Assembly (NCBI GenBank): GCA_949825025.1
Contig: OX463786.1
Span: forward strand, 20,075,085 to 20,139,084
Length of the DNA stretch: 64,000 nt
Source: Siphlonurus alternatus
Taxonomy: Eukaryota > Arthropoda > Insecta > Ephemeroptera > Siphlonuridae
Direction: 5' to 3'
Part shown: positions 1 through 36,303 of the stretch, one piece after another
Layout: each line of letters starts with the position of its first letter
Numbering within the stretch: the stretch's first letter is position 1
Program-made: the position numbers and the translations under genes
The notes under the pieces: generated by a model
Told to the model about the DNA's origin: nothing
What the model saw: only the letters and a program-made list of their open reading frames with translations
Databases searched by the model: none

Positions 1-1020
1 ATGTTTCAAAACTGCTGGACTTCCATGTTATCTGCATTGCAGTGTACAAATGATTACCTGTATTAAATATGTGTAATGTTCAATCTAGAAATATATTTTA
101 AATTTAGATAACTCGCTCTTTGCCACTGTAGAACGGAAACTAAATTAGTTGAACAAAAATATATTTTCTTGAATTTTAACAGCAGAGGAAAAATATCCAA
201 GAAAAGTTTACAGGATTAGAATAAAAAATGATGTACTCATAAAAAAATTACATATTGTATGCAGTACTATTGAATAAATCTTAATGGTATTGGTTTACCT
301 AATTTTCATGTAATTAATTAATTTTTTATCATTAACAATAAAAACATCAACATTTTTAATTCAATATTTTATTTTTATATTATTGGTTTTATTTCAGACA
401 TTATTTTTGAAAAAAAAAAATCTTCTTTTCTTAATTAAGTACCGTACTAAATAAAACAAATATTTTACTTTTTAATTTAAATTATATAATAATGTGAAAA
501 CTTTGATATTTACAACAGAAATAAAGTTAGTTTGAAGTTCATCTTATGTGGCTAATATAATTATATGTAACTATGTAAATGTAGTCCCTTGTACAATTAA
601 TAACATATTGTGCATGGGATAACTTGGCAGGTACATATATGAATTGAATATTAATTAATTATTAATATAATATAATATATAAGGTAATGCCACCGTCATG
701 TAATATAAAATTTTGATTACTAAATTATGTTTGTCATTGTACCTCAATATGTTCATGCGACCACATAATACATAAAATATAAGCGGAAGTACCCTAAGTG
801 GAGGGTGCAAAGTAAGGGTTGGAGGAGTGACATCATCCCCACGTGTGTGACACGCAACCAGGTACAGTCACTTCAAGAGTTAGCGTCGTGGTGATCAAAT
901 TGTATGTGGAGGCCTGGAATTATGTGGTTTGATAATTTTGTGTACACTTGTAAACATCCTGAATGTTATACCACACTTATCTGATCAAGGAATTATAAAA
1001 TAGTCTTTGGAGACAGTAGC

Positions 1021-1140
1021 GGGTATTCAAAGAGCACCTTAACCCCCACTTTAGCCTCGATTTTTAACCAGGGGCTAAACATGATTAGCACCTGGGATAA
1101 AAATTGAGGCTAGAGAGGGGGGGGTAAGGTGCTTTTTGAA
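1021..1140. repeat. Imperfect foldback repeat (about 120 bp)
   Basis: The left arm (AAGAGCACCTTAACCCCC, then CTTTAGCCTCGATTTTTA) returns in inverted order on the right (TAAAAATTGAGGCTAGAG, then GGGTAAGGTGCTTTTTGAAT). A related half, with CACTTTAGCCTCAATTTTTA, occurs near 2137-2160. This suggests a small non-autonomous DNA element; no target duplication is clear. Confidence 0.55.
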
Positions 1141-2254
1141 TGAATGTATTGAATATAATGAATTTTAATGTTTTGAAAATGTTATATATATAAAACTTAA
1201 TCACTTATGGTTTCAAGAATTTTTTTATTTATTTATTTATTTTATTTTAATTTGACCACTGGCGGTACAATACAGTAACAAACATTGGTACAATACAGCA
1301 TTAGTCTTGTCAATTTAGGTATAAATACTAAAAATCACATAACAAAACAAACACAACATTTATAGATCTGAAGTAAATATCCGACTCGTCAGAAGATTTT
1401 GAAGAATTCAAAAGGGGAGTTTTCTTTTACAATTTCCATCCTGGTATAGTACGTAAACTTTATATAATTAATTTAAATATAACAAAAAATGTATATTAAA
1501 CATAAATTTTCAACAAAATTGCTTCCTATTGTGCCTACATGTGAATGTCTAATTAAGTTCCCTGCAAATCTTATCAAAATTAAAAACTTCTATATATACA
1601 CCTTGATCAAAAGTAAGGGCGTTCATAAATTTGTCGGAGGTAGCTGGGACTGACAGTGAGATAACATTCCGAGTTGCTCGAAGTGTACACACCGGAAAAC
1701 GACGTTAGACATGAAGAGGAGTGACAGAAGTCATTTGGCTCACACTTCAGACTATACGATGTCCCAAGCTTATTGGACCACTAATTAGAGCAATTTCTAA
1801 TTGTAAATTTATCTCACTGTAGTTCCTCAGGCCTCTGTTGAAACGAGCTTCTTCCTTTCAGCTTTATTTTCTCAAGTTACTGACTTCCTTTCTGTATGAG
1901 GGATGGCTAAATTTGGGATGAAAAGTGAAAAAATCGTATCTATAGAAAGTTCTTCCCCTGCTTTTTATAATTATGCTGTATTTTACTTTTTTTTTTTTTT
2001 TTTTAAGAACAATATATACAAAATTTAAATTTGCAATATATTATATTATGTATCATTGAAGTATGTTATATAGTCAATGCATGTTAGCTGCGTTAATAAA
2101 TAATGGAGGGCATTCACAAAGCACTTTAATATAACTCCCACTTTAGCCTCAATTTTTATCCCTGGTGTTAAACATGGTGCTAAACTATAAGGAGCTTAAC
2201 ATGTATGGTTATAGCCTTTGGTTCAAACCCAACCTCGGTAAAACTTTTCAGCAA

Positions 2255-2350
2255 TACTTACCGGCCTCTAAAAAATATGGGAAAAAAAATTAGTGTCATA
2301 ACTTTGCACCCTCTATTCATTTTTGCAATAAAATATTTTGAGGTTCCATT
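2255..2350. repeat. Partial copy of a foldback element
   Basis: The stretch with CATAACTTTGCACCCTCTAT followed by TCATTTTTGCAATAAAA matches the right arm of the complete palindromic elements at 51399-51715 and 44972-45282. Only one arm is present here, so this is a truncated or deleted copy. Confidence 0.55.
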
Positions 2351-3658
2351 ATTTAAATTTCGGCAATCAATAAAAAAAAAGTATCTCAGTTCTAAAAATA
2401 AACTCGTTTTTGAATGTATTTTCTATTTTGCATGGTGAATTGAACGAAATTACGGTAATACATTATTTAGACCCCTCATGTAAGCAGGTGGGAGTCACGT
2501 TACGAATGACGTCATCTAGCACGCGCCAAGATCAACATCTCAACTTCCGGTCAGACTGAACGCACCGTTACCTTTATCGTTGACGTGAATAAGGTTCATT
2601 TCTAAATGAAGTAGTGTGGGAATATGAACCTAATAGACGGTGCTCTCATTATAATTTGAGTGTTTGAGACACGACAGTTAGCACGTCAATAATTTATATA
2701 ACATATGACAGCTTACTTTGTGGTTCTTAAAATAATACATTTGAAATTATAAATATTTATTTTAAAATATAATATTATTTTTTATTTTTAAAATATATAT
2801 ATATTTTTTTTTTTTACATAATATCATCATAAAAAAAATTGCAAATGTTAATAATAAGTATTAAATATATTTGAGTTTTAAGTACAGGTTTCAATTTAAT
2901 TTTTAATTAATTTCACATATAGATTCCTAAAAGTATCTTGTCATCCTCGTTAGCATTAAATGCGAATAAATTGATGGCCTCTACTTGTCTAGGCGAGGCT
3001 ACATGAATGAATTATGGTAATTTTTTGAGTAAAATATATTTAATGAATTATTATTTATATATTTTTATTTTCAGTTTTATTACATGATATTGTACCAGCC
3101 AGGGATATGCTTGGCAGGCCAGATTTTTCAGTGAGCTTAGGCAAAATGACGAAAAAAAAAAAAAATGATAAAAAATACTTTTAACAGTTTTTTGGCGGTG
3201 AGATTTTTTTTAGAGTTCTATCGTGTACTGTTAAAGTATTATTAAAGTATTTAAACTTGATTTATTTTATTATTAAAAATTATTGCACACTTAGTTTATA
3301 ATATATGCAAGTCCGTGCATTCAGGCCCTCCACGCATGACGTCAGCGCAATCCCCTTTACAGAATACATTACTGTTCTACAAAATTTTAAAAAACAGAAA
3401 TTATAAGTTTAGCATAACAAATTTGCAAATAAACATAATAATTGCTATTTCAGTTATTTTAATTAATTTATAATTCCATTCAATACAAAAATACACCTTA
3501 ATTTATTTATTTATTTTTTTTTACATGCACACTTATTTTAATAAACAAGATAAAGAGATTAAGGTTCATGTGAATATGAACATGAAAATTCAAAGATCTT
3601 GCTTATTGGTTGCAATCTAATATAAATCCCTCTGAAAAATTTCAATTTCAAAAAAGTC

Positions 3659-4013
3659 GTGTGTGGCGCAGTGCACTTGACCGGGTTTCGTCTGATCACC
3701 GAAGTCAAGCAACACCGAGCGTGGTTAGAAGTTAAATGGGTGACCATTTTCAACAAAAATCACGTTTCGCACCCAGTGGTAAATCGTTGCGCTTTTCCAC
3801 AATGTTGTTCCCCTGGCTTTGGACCATTGCACTTTCGGTTCATTGAAAAAAGCTGTAGCGTCCATCCTGGTTGAGGTTTCCACGTTCCCCTTAGTCGTAG
3901 GCAAAAGTCGGGATGGATTGCAATAAGGCCGTGGCCGCCCCCGTTCCGGAAAAGCCCGCGAAACGCTCAAGTTAGGGTTTCGGAAGGTTCGGGGTTTTAA
4001 AGTAGTATATAAT
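3659..4013 (+). mobile_element. 5S-rRNA-derived SINE, plus-strand copy
   Basis: The first ~90 bases resemble 5S ribosomal RNA. GTCTGATCACCGAAGTCAAG corresponds to the 5S segment around the internal A box, and GGTTAGAAGTTAAATGGGTG corresponds to the C-box segment. These are the elements of a type 1 RNA polymerase III internal promoter. About 270 bases of unrelated body follow (GGTCCAAAG-type and GGGGGCGGCC-type motifs on the other strand), ending in an AT-rich tail. By structure it belongs with 5S-headed SINEs (the SINE3 class). A genuine 5S gene is excluded because the head is diverged and the 5S 3' end is replaced. A second copy faces it at 4063-4418. Confidence 0.75.
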
Positions 4014-4062
4014 TATTTTTTTTTTTTAATTTTTAATCAAACCCTTTTGGGTACTTCTATTT

Positions 4063-4418
4063 ACTAATTACATACTACTTTGAAACCCCGAACCTTACGA
4101 AACCCTAACTTGAGCGTTTCGCGGGCTCTTCTGGAACGGGGGCGGCCACGGCCTTGCAAATCCATCCCGGCATTTGCCTGCGGCTGAGGGAAACGTGGAA
4201 ACCTCAGCCAGGATGGACGCTACAGCTTTTGTCAATGAACCGGAAGTGCAATGGTCCAAAGCCAGGGGAACCACATAGTGGAAAAGCGCAACGATTTACC
4301 CCTGAGTGGGAAACGTGGTTTTTGTTGAAAATGGTCACCCATCCAACTACTAACCACGCGCGGCGTTGCTTGACTTCGGTGATCTGACGAGACCCGGTCA
4401 AGCGCACTGCGCCACACA
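4063..4418 (-). mobile_element. 5S-rRNA-derived SINE, minus-strand copy
   Basis: This is the reverse complement of the element at 3659-4013 and resembles it almost end to end. The 5S-like head lies at 4330-4418 (read on the minus strand, GTGTGGCGCAGTGCGCTTGA, then a 5S-type A-box segment). The two copies are separated by about 50 AT-rich bases, so their 3' ends face each other and their 5S heads point outward. No flanking target duplication is obvious for either copy. The open frames across this pair are accidental. Confidence 0.75.
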
Positions 4419-5216
4419 AATTATAGTAATTATATATAGAAGTACCCAATATAGGGTTTGATTAAAAAATAAATTACATGTCGGAGACTTGAACGGTGGG
4501 TGTGTCTGCAAATCATCAAGCTGTGGTGGTGTGACGATGGTGAGGCCAATGAGAGACATGCAGTCTGACAGAAGTGCATCGTATGCAGTCTGACACAAGT
4601 GCATCCATATGCAATATGCAGCACTCACCTTGCCAATTTTGCATTGACGTTGCACTTTCATTTCCTGTATGAAGACTGTTGCTATGTAAATTTAATCGTA
4701 AGATTTTGTAATGTATAACAATTTATGGCATGAAAATATTCAATATAAGTTCTATGATGATAGCATTTTGGGCTTCATGCTTCTTTGCGTTAATTTCAGT
4801 AGGGCAAAATGTATTGTAATTTTTGTAATACACATCTTGTATTTTGACTTTTTTTTTTGTTTACTGCATTTTTTTTTTAAATTAAATAATATATCAACAA
4901 TTTTAATATAAAAATAAATGAATGTAAAAATTATTACAGTCAATAATTATAACATTAAATTTTTTTTAGTTATATACTAAATATTTTGAATCAATCAAAA
5001 TTGTTTTAAAAAAAATAAAATCATTTAATGCAAACTAAAGCTTTAATCAATAAGAAAAATCACCCAATTCACGATCAGCCAGATTCTGTCTCAAATATAA
5101 TTTATGGGCATTGAATAAATCCATAGAGAAATATATATGGTACTACCTTACTAAAAATTATAGGTGTATCTTGAAAATAATGGACATGAAAGCAGCAAAC
5201 AGAAGGGCCTGGAGAA

Positions 5217-5570
5217 AATACTGCAGATATTTGAGAAATAGAGGCTTCAAGTCAGCTGATCTTGCTGTGTTCCCATCATGGTTCCCACCGTTCTATCTCA
5301 ATCTATGACTAAATAGAAAAAAAAAATCGAAATTGCTTTTTTTGGCAACAAAGAAATTTATTAAAGGAAAATAAGTTCTCGATTCATTATCAGAAGTCCC
5401 CTATATGAGGGGTAGATGATGTTTTCAAATTGATTTGCTTTACTTAGTTACATATAAAAAAAAATCAACATTTTGTAACATGGTGGCTTATGGAGAAAAT
5501 TTTTCTGTCGAAAAATTCACTTCAAGTGTTCCTCGACAGAAAGCACAGGACGAAAGCAGGACGACTAGAA
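5217..5570. mobile_element. MITE of the GAGGCTTCAAG family
   Basis: It begins with TAGAGGCTTCAAGTCAGCTG and runs into the TTCCCACCG segment, then an internal ACATGGTGGCTTATGGAG segment shared with other copies, and ends in a TTCAAGTGTTCCTCGACAG-like end. Relatives lie near 15560-15760, 15800-16160, 18283-18535, 21390-21450, 30903-30960 and 32928-33165. The open frame at 5111-5308 runs into this element and its first part (5180-5240) is not recognised. Confidence 0.6.
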
Positions 5571-6888
5571 GTGGAAAGCTTTTGACTAGAGCAGATTTAT
5601 TGATGTAAGATTTTCAAAGAAACAAAAGTGAATCTCGAACCCTAACAGGTACAACATCCCACTCGCTGTTAGGGAGGGGCAACTTTATAGAGAGTGTCTA
5701 TATTTGAGTGAGTCACTCGCTTCACCAGACTTTTTGGCTTGCACTCAACTTTGTGAGTAAACTCTAAGTCAACAACAACGTGATTTATATTGCATTAATT
5801 TGTGAAATAATTTATTTTTAGAAGTAATACCTCATCATGCTGTTAAATTTATTTTATTTGTGTTGAAAATAACAATTTTTTTTATTGTCATAATAAATAA
5901 TAATTTTAATTTAAATTTATTTGTTTTAATTTTTTATTTTTTTTTAATAATTTAATTTATTTTTATTATTAATAAAGTTCGTATTTGATAAATCATGCAG
6001 TTGAGAAAATTTTGTTTTTATTATAAACATAACTAATAAATAAATAAGGGAAGCGGCTCTTTGTATTAAGCATATGAAATGCAGTTATTAAAATGTAATA
6101 ATTATTCACAGTAATTGAAAACTGAAAATTAAAATAAATAATTAAAGATATCTGCATGTTTTTAAATGTGAATAATCAAATATAATCAATGAAAAATTAA
6201 GTGTGTTGCATTCCAAAAAATATCTCGCAATGTTTCCTAATTTTTTATGGGTACACGCGCGCCCACAATGTTAAAAACAAAAAAATCCATACATGAAAAT
6301 TATATAAAAAAAAATTGAAATGTTCTCTTCATCCCCTATCAGGCATACAAATTCGAGCTAGTTTTTGATTTGTGAATATTTAAAGTTGACAAATTTAATA
6401 TGGGAGTTTCATTTCTATTGTTGTTCTATTATTGCATGAAATAAATAAAATTACAATAATAAAAAGAAATGGTTCAGAAATTAATTTTATAAATAAAAAG
6501 TCACGTGAAATTTTATGATGACTTTTTCTTTATTGTTGCGTCACATTCTAGGAAGTCACGTGCTTGAATGCCATCACCATAAAAATATATTTCCACTCAC
6601 TCATAAAGGTATATTATAATGACGTAGTCGCATATAAACATAATAATAATGATTCATTTTAATATCTTATAACATTATGTCGCGGAGAAAAATATTTATT
6701 ACTTATATAGTTCAATTATTTTAACATCTTCAAATGTGACTGATATTTTTCAGTAGTCAAATTAAAACATACATTTAAATGCATGGTATAAGAGCAAAAA
6801 ATTACTATGACATTTTTTTACCAGAAATGAATTTTAATTAATAAAATAATTATTTTGGGGCTATTTACAATCTGGTACTTATTTTAGC

Positions 6889-7065
6889 CAGGCGCGAATC
6901 CGGGGGGGGGGGGGGCTAAGGGGGCTTCAGCCCCCCCCCCCCCTCCCGAAATTTTAGATTTAACATGGGCAATATAAACATTTCCCCCACTCCAAATTTT
7001 TTTTTTTTAAACATTGGCCTTATGGAGGTAGCCCTTACCGAAATATTTTTCTGGATCCGCGCCTG
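6889..7065. mobile_element. 177-bp element with CAGGCGCG termini
   Basis: The termini CAGGCGCGAATCC and GGATCCGCGCCTG form an almost perfect 13-bp terminal inverted repeat. Just inside lie a run of 14 G and a run of 13 C around GGCTTCAGCC. Short DNA elements with such ends are common in invertebrate genomes, but I do not assign a superfamily. The G and C runs are prone to sequencing error, so the exact length is uncertain. Confidence 0.6.
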
Positions 7066-8869
7066 ATAGATTTTGAGTACTATATAAATATATACTAATA
7101 TTTGATATCACATTCCAATACTAAAAACTTTCAAAATGCTACGGGAGTTCCAATGTATTCTTTATAAATATTCATGCCATGTATAAAATACGTCCTTTGT
7201 TTTCACTTGGAGTGAATTAATTAATTAAACATTGAACTTTCACTTTTTATTTCAATCAATCGTATAATTTATCAATTGATGCATTTTCTTGCTAACTTGA
7301 TGTTTAAGGATGAAGCTCAGTTGATTGAGATCTCGGAATCGGACCCTTGAATTGAACAAGACTTGCCATCAACAGGCGGCATACAAATTTTGAAGTGGAT
7401 CTGCGTTATCAGTTTAGAAGTTTAGAAGGTGTTACGTACAAAAACCGGAAATGGAACTGTTGTGAGAAAACTGCTAGATTAAATTTGCTGAAACCTTAAG
7501 CGATTAAGTTTTAGAACAGTCTCAATTTTTTAAAATTTGTTTTCTTCTTACAGAAACATTCTTTGACTTAAAGTTACTGAAATTAATAATTTATTTTTGA
7601 TATATCCCTTGGCTTCATCCGGTGGCAGTTTTGTACTGATACGACTGTAGCTCGGTGATAAAGTGGTTGCCATTCTTGTAAGTGTCATTGATAAAGAAAT
7701 AAAAAAATACTCATATCCCTTTCCGCTCCTTGAATGACTTTTTTATACGTTTTTTGTGGCTTCGTTTTTTATTATACTGATGTATGATATAATAAGGAAG
7801 GCTAATATAAGTTCCTATATACTTGCAGTTTAATTTAGTTCAAGGTATGACGATTTATTTTCTAATAATAATGAATACGCATTTTTGTTTTACTTGTAAT
7901 TTTACTTTTGTTTACTGGCTTCAAAAATGTTAATTAATTCTTATATTATATTTTGATTTTATTTTAATTTTTGTGATTAAAATTAATAAAAAAAATCAAT
8001 CAACAATATTTTAGAATATTTTATAAATTATAACATACAAATAGATTAAATTTAAATAGTACCTATACAACTTTTATCAAATTAAAAAAAAAATGATGTT
8101 TTTTACGGGGATCTCGAACCCAAATTATTCTTGTCTCTTTAAATATTAAATATAATAAAATTAATGAACGTTCATTTTTTAAAAGATAAAAGTAATAATT
8201 TAAGTATAGAAGATATAATTAAATATTGAAGTGCTACAATTAAAAATAAATAATAATTAAATTTAATTAAGTTCAATTGGTACAATTTAATAAGGTTAAA
8301 TTAGACTTCTTAACTCAGTACAATGTCAACTTTCTAGATGACACGCTGCGACATTTGTGTGGGAATGACAACTTTGGGACATGACATTTAGGTACACAAA
8401 ATCAACGTCGGTGTTTAATTATCGTCAGAAGAGATCAAAATCATGCTACGTAAGTTTCTCTCTTTTAATTAACGTGTTCATACATGATGTTTTATTTTTA
8501 TATATAGCGTGGATGTATACAATGTTAATAATAAATATTTTCACCATATTTTTTTTTATAATACATAATTATACGACCATAAATTTGAGTTCTTAAAATT
8601 TTAGTAAGAGATTTAATATGTGTTTTATAATTTATAATAATTGTGTATGCAAAAGTCAATGATTTTGTCATTTACATCAAATTTTTGGCATACTAGAAAT
8701 TCGAAATAATTTCTCCGTTGATATATTCTAAAAAAAAAAAGGCTTTTATTGTAAATAAATAATACTATTATTGAAATATTTTGATCATTTACAGTTAACA
8801 AAGTTTACGTTTGTAATTAATGTAAAATCTTTTCTTTCACTATCATGTATCTTTTTAAAGTATAACCCT

Positions 8870-9160
8870 CTCTCTTTCTTCTTATCGCAACATACTAATT
8901 TAAAAAAAAAATAAAAAATAAAAAAATAAAACTAAAACTAAAAAAAAAAAATATACAATTGTAATGAATCAGTGCATATAACTTTTTCATCTTTGTAATT
9001 TATTTTATTCAATTTAATTAAGTAATTGTTAATTGTAATTTTTAACAACTTATCACTGAATTTGTTTCAAACTTTTTGTATTATTCTTAAATTCTTATAT
9101 CTAATGTAATAACATTGTAAAACTACCAGTTATGCCTTAACTCTCGCCATGTAAAGACGT

Positions 9161-9236
<76 letters not shown>
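8870..9236 (+). mobile_element. LINE-like 3' end with (AAAT)n tail
   Basis: The segment ending TCGCCATGTAAAGACGTTTA followed by about 18 units of AAAT (9163-9236) resembles the 3' untranslated end and tail of an insect non-LTR retrotransposon. No reverse-transcriptase coding sequence precedes it, so it would be a strongly 5'-truncated copy. The exact left boundary cannot be set from sequence alone. Confidence 0.45.
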
Positions 9237-9240
<4 letters not shown>

Positions 9241-10137
9241 GAAACTATTCCCTAGAGGTATATAGGTCCTGAAGTAACGTTAGGGATGAGTTTTATTATA
9301 ATATCATTAAAAATAAAGTGCCCTTAGAGCCCTCAAACCTTTTTTTTTTTAAGTGAAGTTAATTATAGAGTTAAATTTTAAATTCTTTATCCAACCCTTC
9401 TAGTATGCCTGTAGGAAGAATTTTTGGTCTATATAATTTCAACAATGTATCTCTGTTAGAAGGCTTCTCTTTGGTTTAAAATAACAAAAGTAAAGCAAGG
9501 GAAAATATTTTATGAACAAACAAACATGAATATTAAATGTGATAAATTAATTTTTAATTTTTTATATCAAAATGAAATTATTTACATTTTTATTCACAAT
9601 GCTGTTTTGGACTTATTTAGCATTAATACAGATAAAGCCTTATTACACTTAATATATTATACAATTTAGGCAAAAAAATATCAACTCCATACAAACAATA
9701 CGAGTTGAAGTTTTCTCGTAAGGAAAATTTGTATGCAATATTTGTGAAAATTGTATAAAATAAAATTGTATCGTGTAATTTTGTTTTTTCATATAGAATT
9801 TTGTATAAATACATATCATTTTATTATACTGGAATTTTCAAATTTAAATTTTATTTCGATTTCGGCTGTAAAGCATGGGTTTTGATATAAAAATTTCATT
9901 CTTAATATCTAGGCTGAAATCTATATGATGATCAGCTTGATCAGTGCATTTTATTATATCTTTTGTTTATAAATAATTAAAAAAACACACTAACTATGGG
10001 GTAATATAATGGTGATAATTATAAACTCTAAAGGATACTATTATATGGAAGTTTGTGAATATCCCCCAGATTGCAAATTTTATCAAAAGCATATGAATTA
10101 ATAAAAATTATATGAAATTAATTTAATATCTAATATA

Positions 10138-10293
10138 AAGCCGGTATTACACGATACAATTTTTCTAACTATTGAATACAATTTTTCCTTACAAGAAAAT
10201 TTCATCTCCATACAAACAAATGGAGTTTAAATTTTCTTGTAATGAAAAATTGTATTCAATAGTTAGAAAAATTGTATCGTGTAATACCGGCTT
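10138..10293. mobile_element. Near-perfect palindromic MITE (AAGCCGGTATTACACG)
   Basis: AAGCCGGTATTACACGATAC at the left is mirrored at the right end (GTATCGTGTAATACCGGCTT). The arms are nearly identical for over 70 bases around a short centre at about 10215, so the RNA or single strand would fold into one long hairpin. Relatives lie at 13373-13650, 44366-44700 and 54202-54487, with a decayed one near 9640-9800. Confidence 0.75.
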
Positions 10294-10755
10294 AATTCAC
10301 ATATTTTTTTTTTAAAAATCCATTAGAATTGACTGCTACTTAATGCAATCTTGTTAAGTAAAAATATATTTTTTAAGTATCGTATCCACTTAATATCTTC
10401 TTTTTTTTTATATATAATATTACTGCATGAAGACGAGATGACTAGATCCGTAAATAAACTTGCCTTCTTATTTTCTCTCATTTGGCCTTCGAGTTTAGTA
10501 AAAAATAAATTTGGCAACCTTGTTTACAAGCAGCTGTGATGGTCTTTGAATACATTTAACATGAATATTAATAAATAGAGGTAATACAAACCTTATTATT
10601 ACACAGTAAAAAAAAACATTTTTTAATTAATTGATTAAAGAACTATCGTAGGTACTAAGTTTGTTGAATCTGTGGTTTTAGATTCTTACTTTGCTACTTT
10701 AATATTGATATTATTGTACCTGTTTTTTTTAATAACTTTGGAATTCATCGCTAGG

Positions 10756-10861
<106 letters not shown>

Positions 10862-10912
10862 TTCAGTTAACGCGCGTCTCTGCTTGTAGTTTTTTCTCCT
10901 CTCTCACAGTCT

Positions 10913-10918
10913 TCAGTC
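10913..10918 (+). promoter_or_regulatory. Candidate initiator (TCAGTC) for Rtkn
   Basis: TCAGTC matches the arthropod initiator consensus (TCAGTY). It lies in the only mixed, pyrimidine-rich stretch between the TC microsatellite and the start codon, about 308 bases before the ATG. No convincing TATA box or downstream element was found. A weaker TTTCAGTT match lies at 10861. Transcript ends would be needed to settle the start site. Confidence 0.35.
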
Positions 10919-10964
10919 GGTATATCGCTGTTGTAGTGCATCAAAAATATTGAGAGTCTCTCTC

Positions 10965-11115
10965 ATGAGTCAAAACAAAAAGTTATCATAGACAATGGTT
11001 TTATTAAAGAAGTGAACTCCCTAACCTAGTGAAAATTAGAAATAATTTCTCCATTGTCATTTCATGTGAATATTTTTTACTGTGTCTAATGAAGGAGGAG
11101 TTTATTTTTTGCTGA
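10965..11115 (+). promoter_or_regulatory. Short upstream ORFs in the putative Rtkn leader
   Basis: If transcription starts near 10915, the leader holds at least four upstream ATGs with short frames: 10965-10991 (8 codons plus stop), 10995-11015, 11064-11069 (ATG directly followed by stop) and 11089-11115. All close before the main ATG at 11223. Such frames can lower translation of the main frame; whether they do so here is inference. Confidence 0.4.
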
Positions 11116-11222
11116 CATTTACTAAAAAAAAAAATTATTATTGTGCTCGTGTTTGTGTTTAAAGAAGGTGGTGTGGTAAAAAAGTGTTAGTATCATCAAA
11201 TTTTTATAATATTAAAGGAACG

Positions 11223-34846
<23,624 letters not shown>

Positions 34847-34884
34847 GTTACCGTTAGATTATAATCATATGTGTTAAATCATCC

Positions 34885-34890
34885 AATAAA
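34885..34890 (+). terminator. Poly(A) signal of Rtkn
   Basis: AATAAA lies 38 bases after the Rtkn stop codon, which implies a very short 3' untranslated region. Other AATAAA motifs occur further downstream in this AT-rich DNA, so longer forms are possible. Confidence 0.6.
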
Positions 34891-35955
34891 AGTATGTTTG
34901 TATTGTATAATTGAATTTAGTAAATATTTAAAAGTTTGTCAACTATTTTCTCGTCAATAACATAAAAATGTTCAAGATTTGTTATTATTAAACTTGGTAG
35001 TGTACAGTCGTCGCCTTGGAAAATTTCTCTTCGGCCTTGTTAATCTTCATGTCCAGAATAACACAGGGCATGGTGATTAACAAAGCTGCAAGAGGGAAAC
35101 TTTCCAAGGTGCCGAGTGTACATTTTCTGTACTTGCTTGTTCAATTACAAAAGAAAAAACATAAAGGAGCGCAGAAAAAGTACTTTCAGCATATCAATAT
35201 AATATATATTCAAATCATTAATTATAAAATTACAAAAATGAAATGAAAAAAATTTTCAATAAAATTTTCTATAAAAGGACAGGTTTAGCTAAATAATATG
35301 ACAATTCACTAATGTTAAGTGTTTAAATATAATTATATTAAAAAATCAAATTTATGACATTTAATTTGGATATCATTATTTAAATACTGAATACCACTAC
35401 ATACCAAATGACAAAGAATTAATTTACCATTTTAAATATTCCAATTGTCACCACTTTGATCTGTTAATACTCAGTTAAAAATTAACTGTAATCTCTAATA
35501 ACACAGAATATTTCATCTATTTATCATCTATTGTGTTCTTATGGACTCAATATCAGAATATCAATTGAAAAGATTTAAATATAACAAAAAATATTAACAG
35601 GACCTATTCTTTGGCTGCTGAAATTAGCGTATTTAAATTCAAATTTAGACGGTAATTTGAATTGCAGCTACAGAGTGTATAAAGAAATTGTAATTTTGAT
35701 AAAATATTTAATAGATGAAATGTGCATGTGTATTATTAAAATTTGATTGAATGCAATGGCAAAATATTTGTAAAAATAAAAATTTGTATACCTAAGGGCT
35801 TATTGAATGTTCGGTTATTAAAAAGCTGTAGATATAGTTACAAAATTGTATTGATGAATCTTTCAACTTGGGTTCAAGTTTGTCAATTTATATTCAAAAA
35901 TCAATTAAATTGAGCCTGGCATGTTTTTATATTTGAAATGAAAGTTCTCAGTTAA

Positions 35956-36303
35956 GGGTAAGGTAACGCCACCAATGTTAAAAAAAAATCCCTCTCACAA
36001 AAATTCTGAAAAAAATTTAAAATGTTCTCCTCTACACCCCCTATCAGTAGCTAAAATATCAGGTATACAAATACGATCTAGTTTTTGAGTTATGAATTTT
36101 TAAAGTTGACCAATTTAACATGGGAGTTTCATTTCTCCATGTTAAAGTAGTCAACTTTAAAAATTTATAACTCAAAAACTAGATCGTATTTGTATACCTG
36201 ATATTTTAGGTACTGATAGGGGGTATAGAGGAGAACATTTTAAATTTTTTTCAGAATTTTTGTGAGAGGGATTTTTTTTAACATTGGTGGCGTTACCTTA
36301 CCC
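35956..36303. mobile_element. TTAA-bounded near-perfect foldback (348 bp)
   Basis: TTAA at 35952-35955 and 36304-36307 bracket GGGTAAGGTAACGCCACC and its inverse. The two arms are nearly identical over about 165 bases each around a centre near 36130 (TTTCATTTCTCCATGTTAAA). No coding capacity. Related sequence forms the middle of the element at 45557-45922, and partial relatives lie at 24502 and 6318. Confidence 0.8.

Larger units (their letters stand above)
1..3658. other. Intergenic DNA, AT-rich, no supported gene
   Basis: No open frame here resembles a known protein and none has exon-like composition. The stretch holds AT-rich DNA, homopolymer runs, a hairpin repeat near 1021-1140 with a partial relative near 2104-2200, and half of a foldback element near 2255-2345. 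The short open frame at 2205-2438 lies across these repeat pieces and is not a gene. Confidence 0.6.

Noticed and set aside
3659..3750. Functional 5S rRNA gene
   Set aside because: Only the internal-control-like part is similar, with many changes, and the sequence continues into a SINE body and not the 5S 3' end.
3659..4449. Several 60-90 codon frames across 3659-4449
   Set aside because: They are translations of the 5S-derived SINE pair on both strands.
5111..5308. 65-codon frame (MDMKAANRRAWRKYCRY)
   Set aside because: The end is MITE sequence; the start looks somewhat protein-like but has no recognisable family or splice context.
9163..9236. (AAAT)n tract as a CRISPR or minisatellite array
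   Set aside because: It is a simple 4-base microsatellite, probably derived from a LINE tail. No CRISPR-like repeat-spacer structure exists anywhere in the window.
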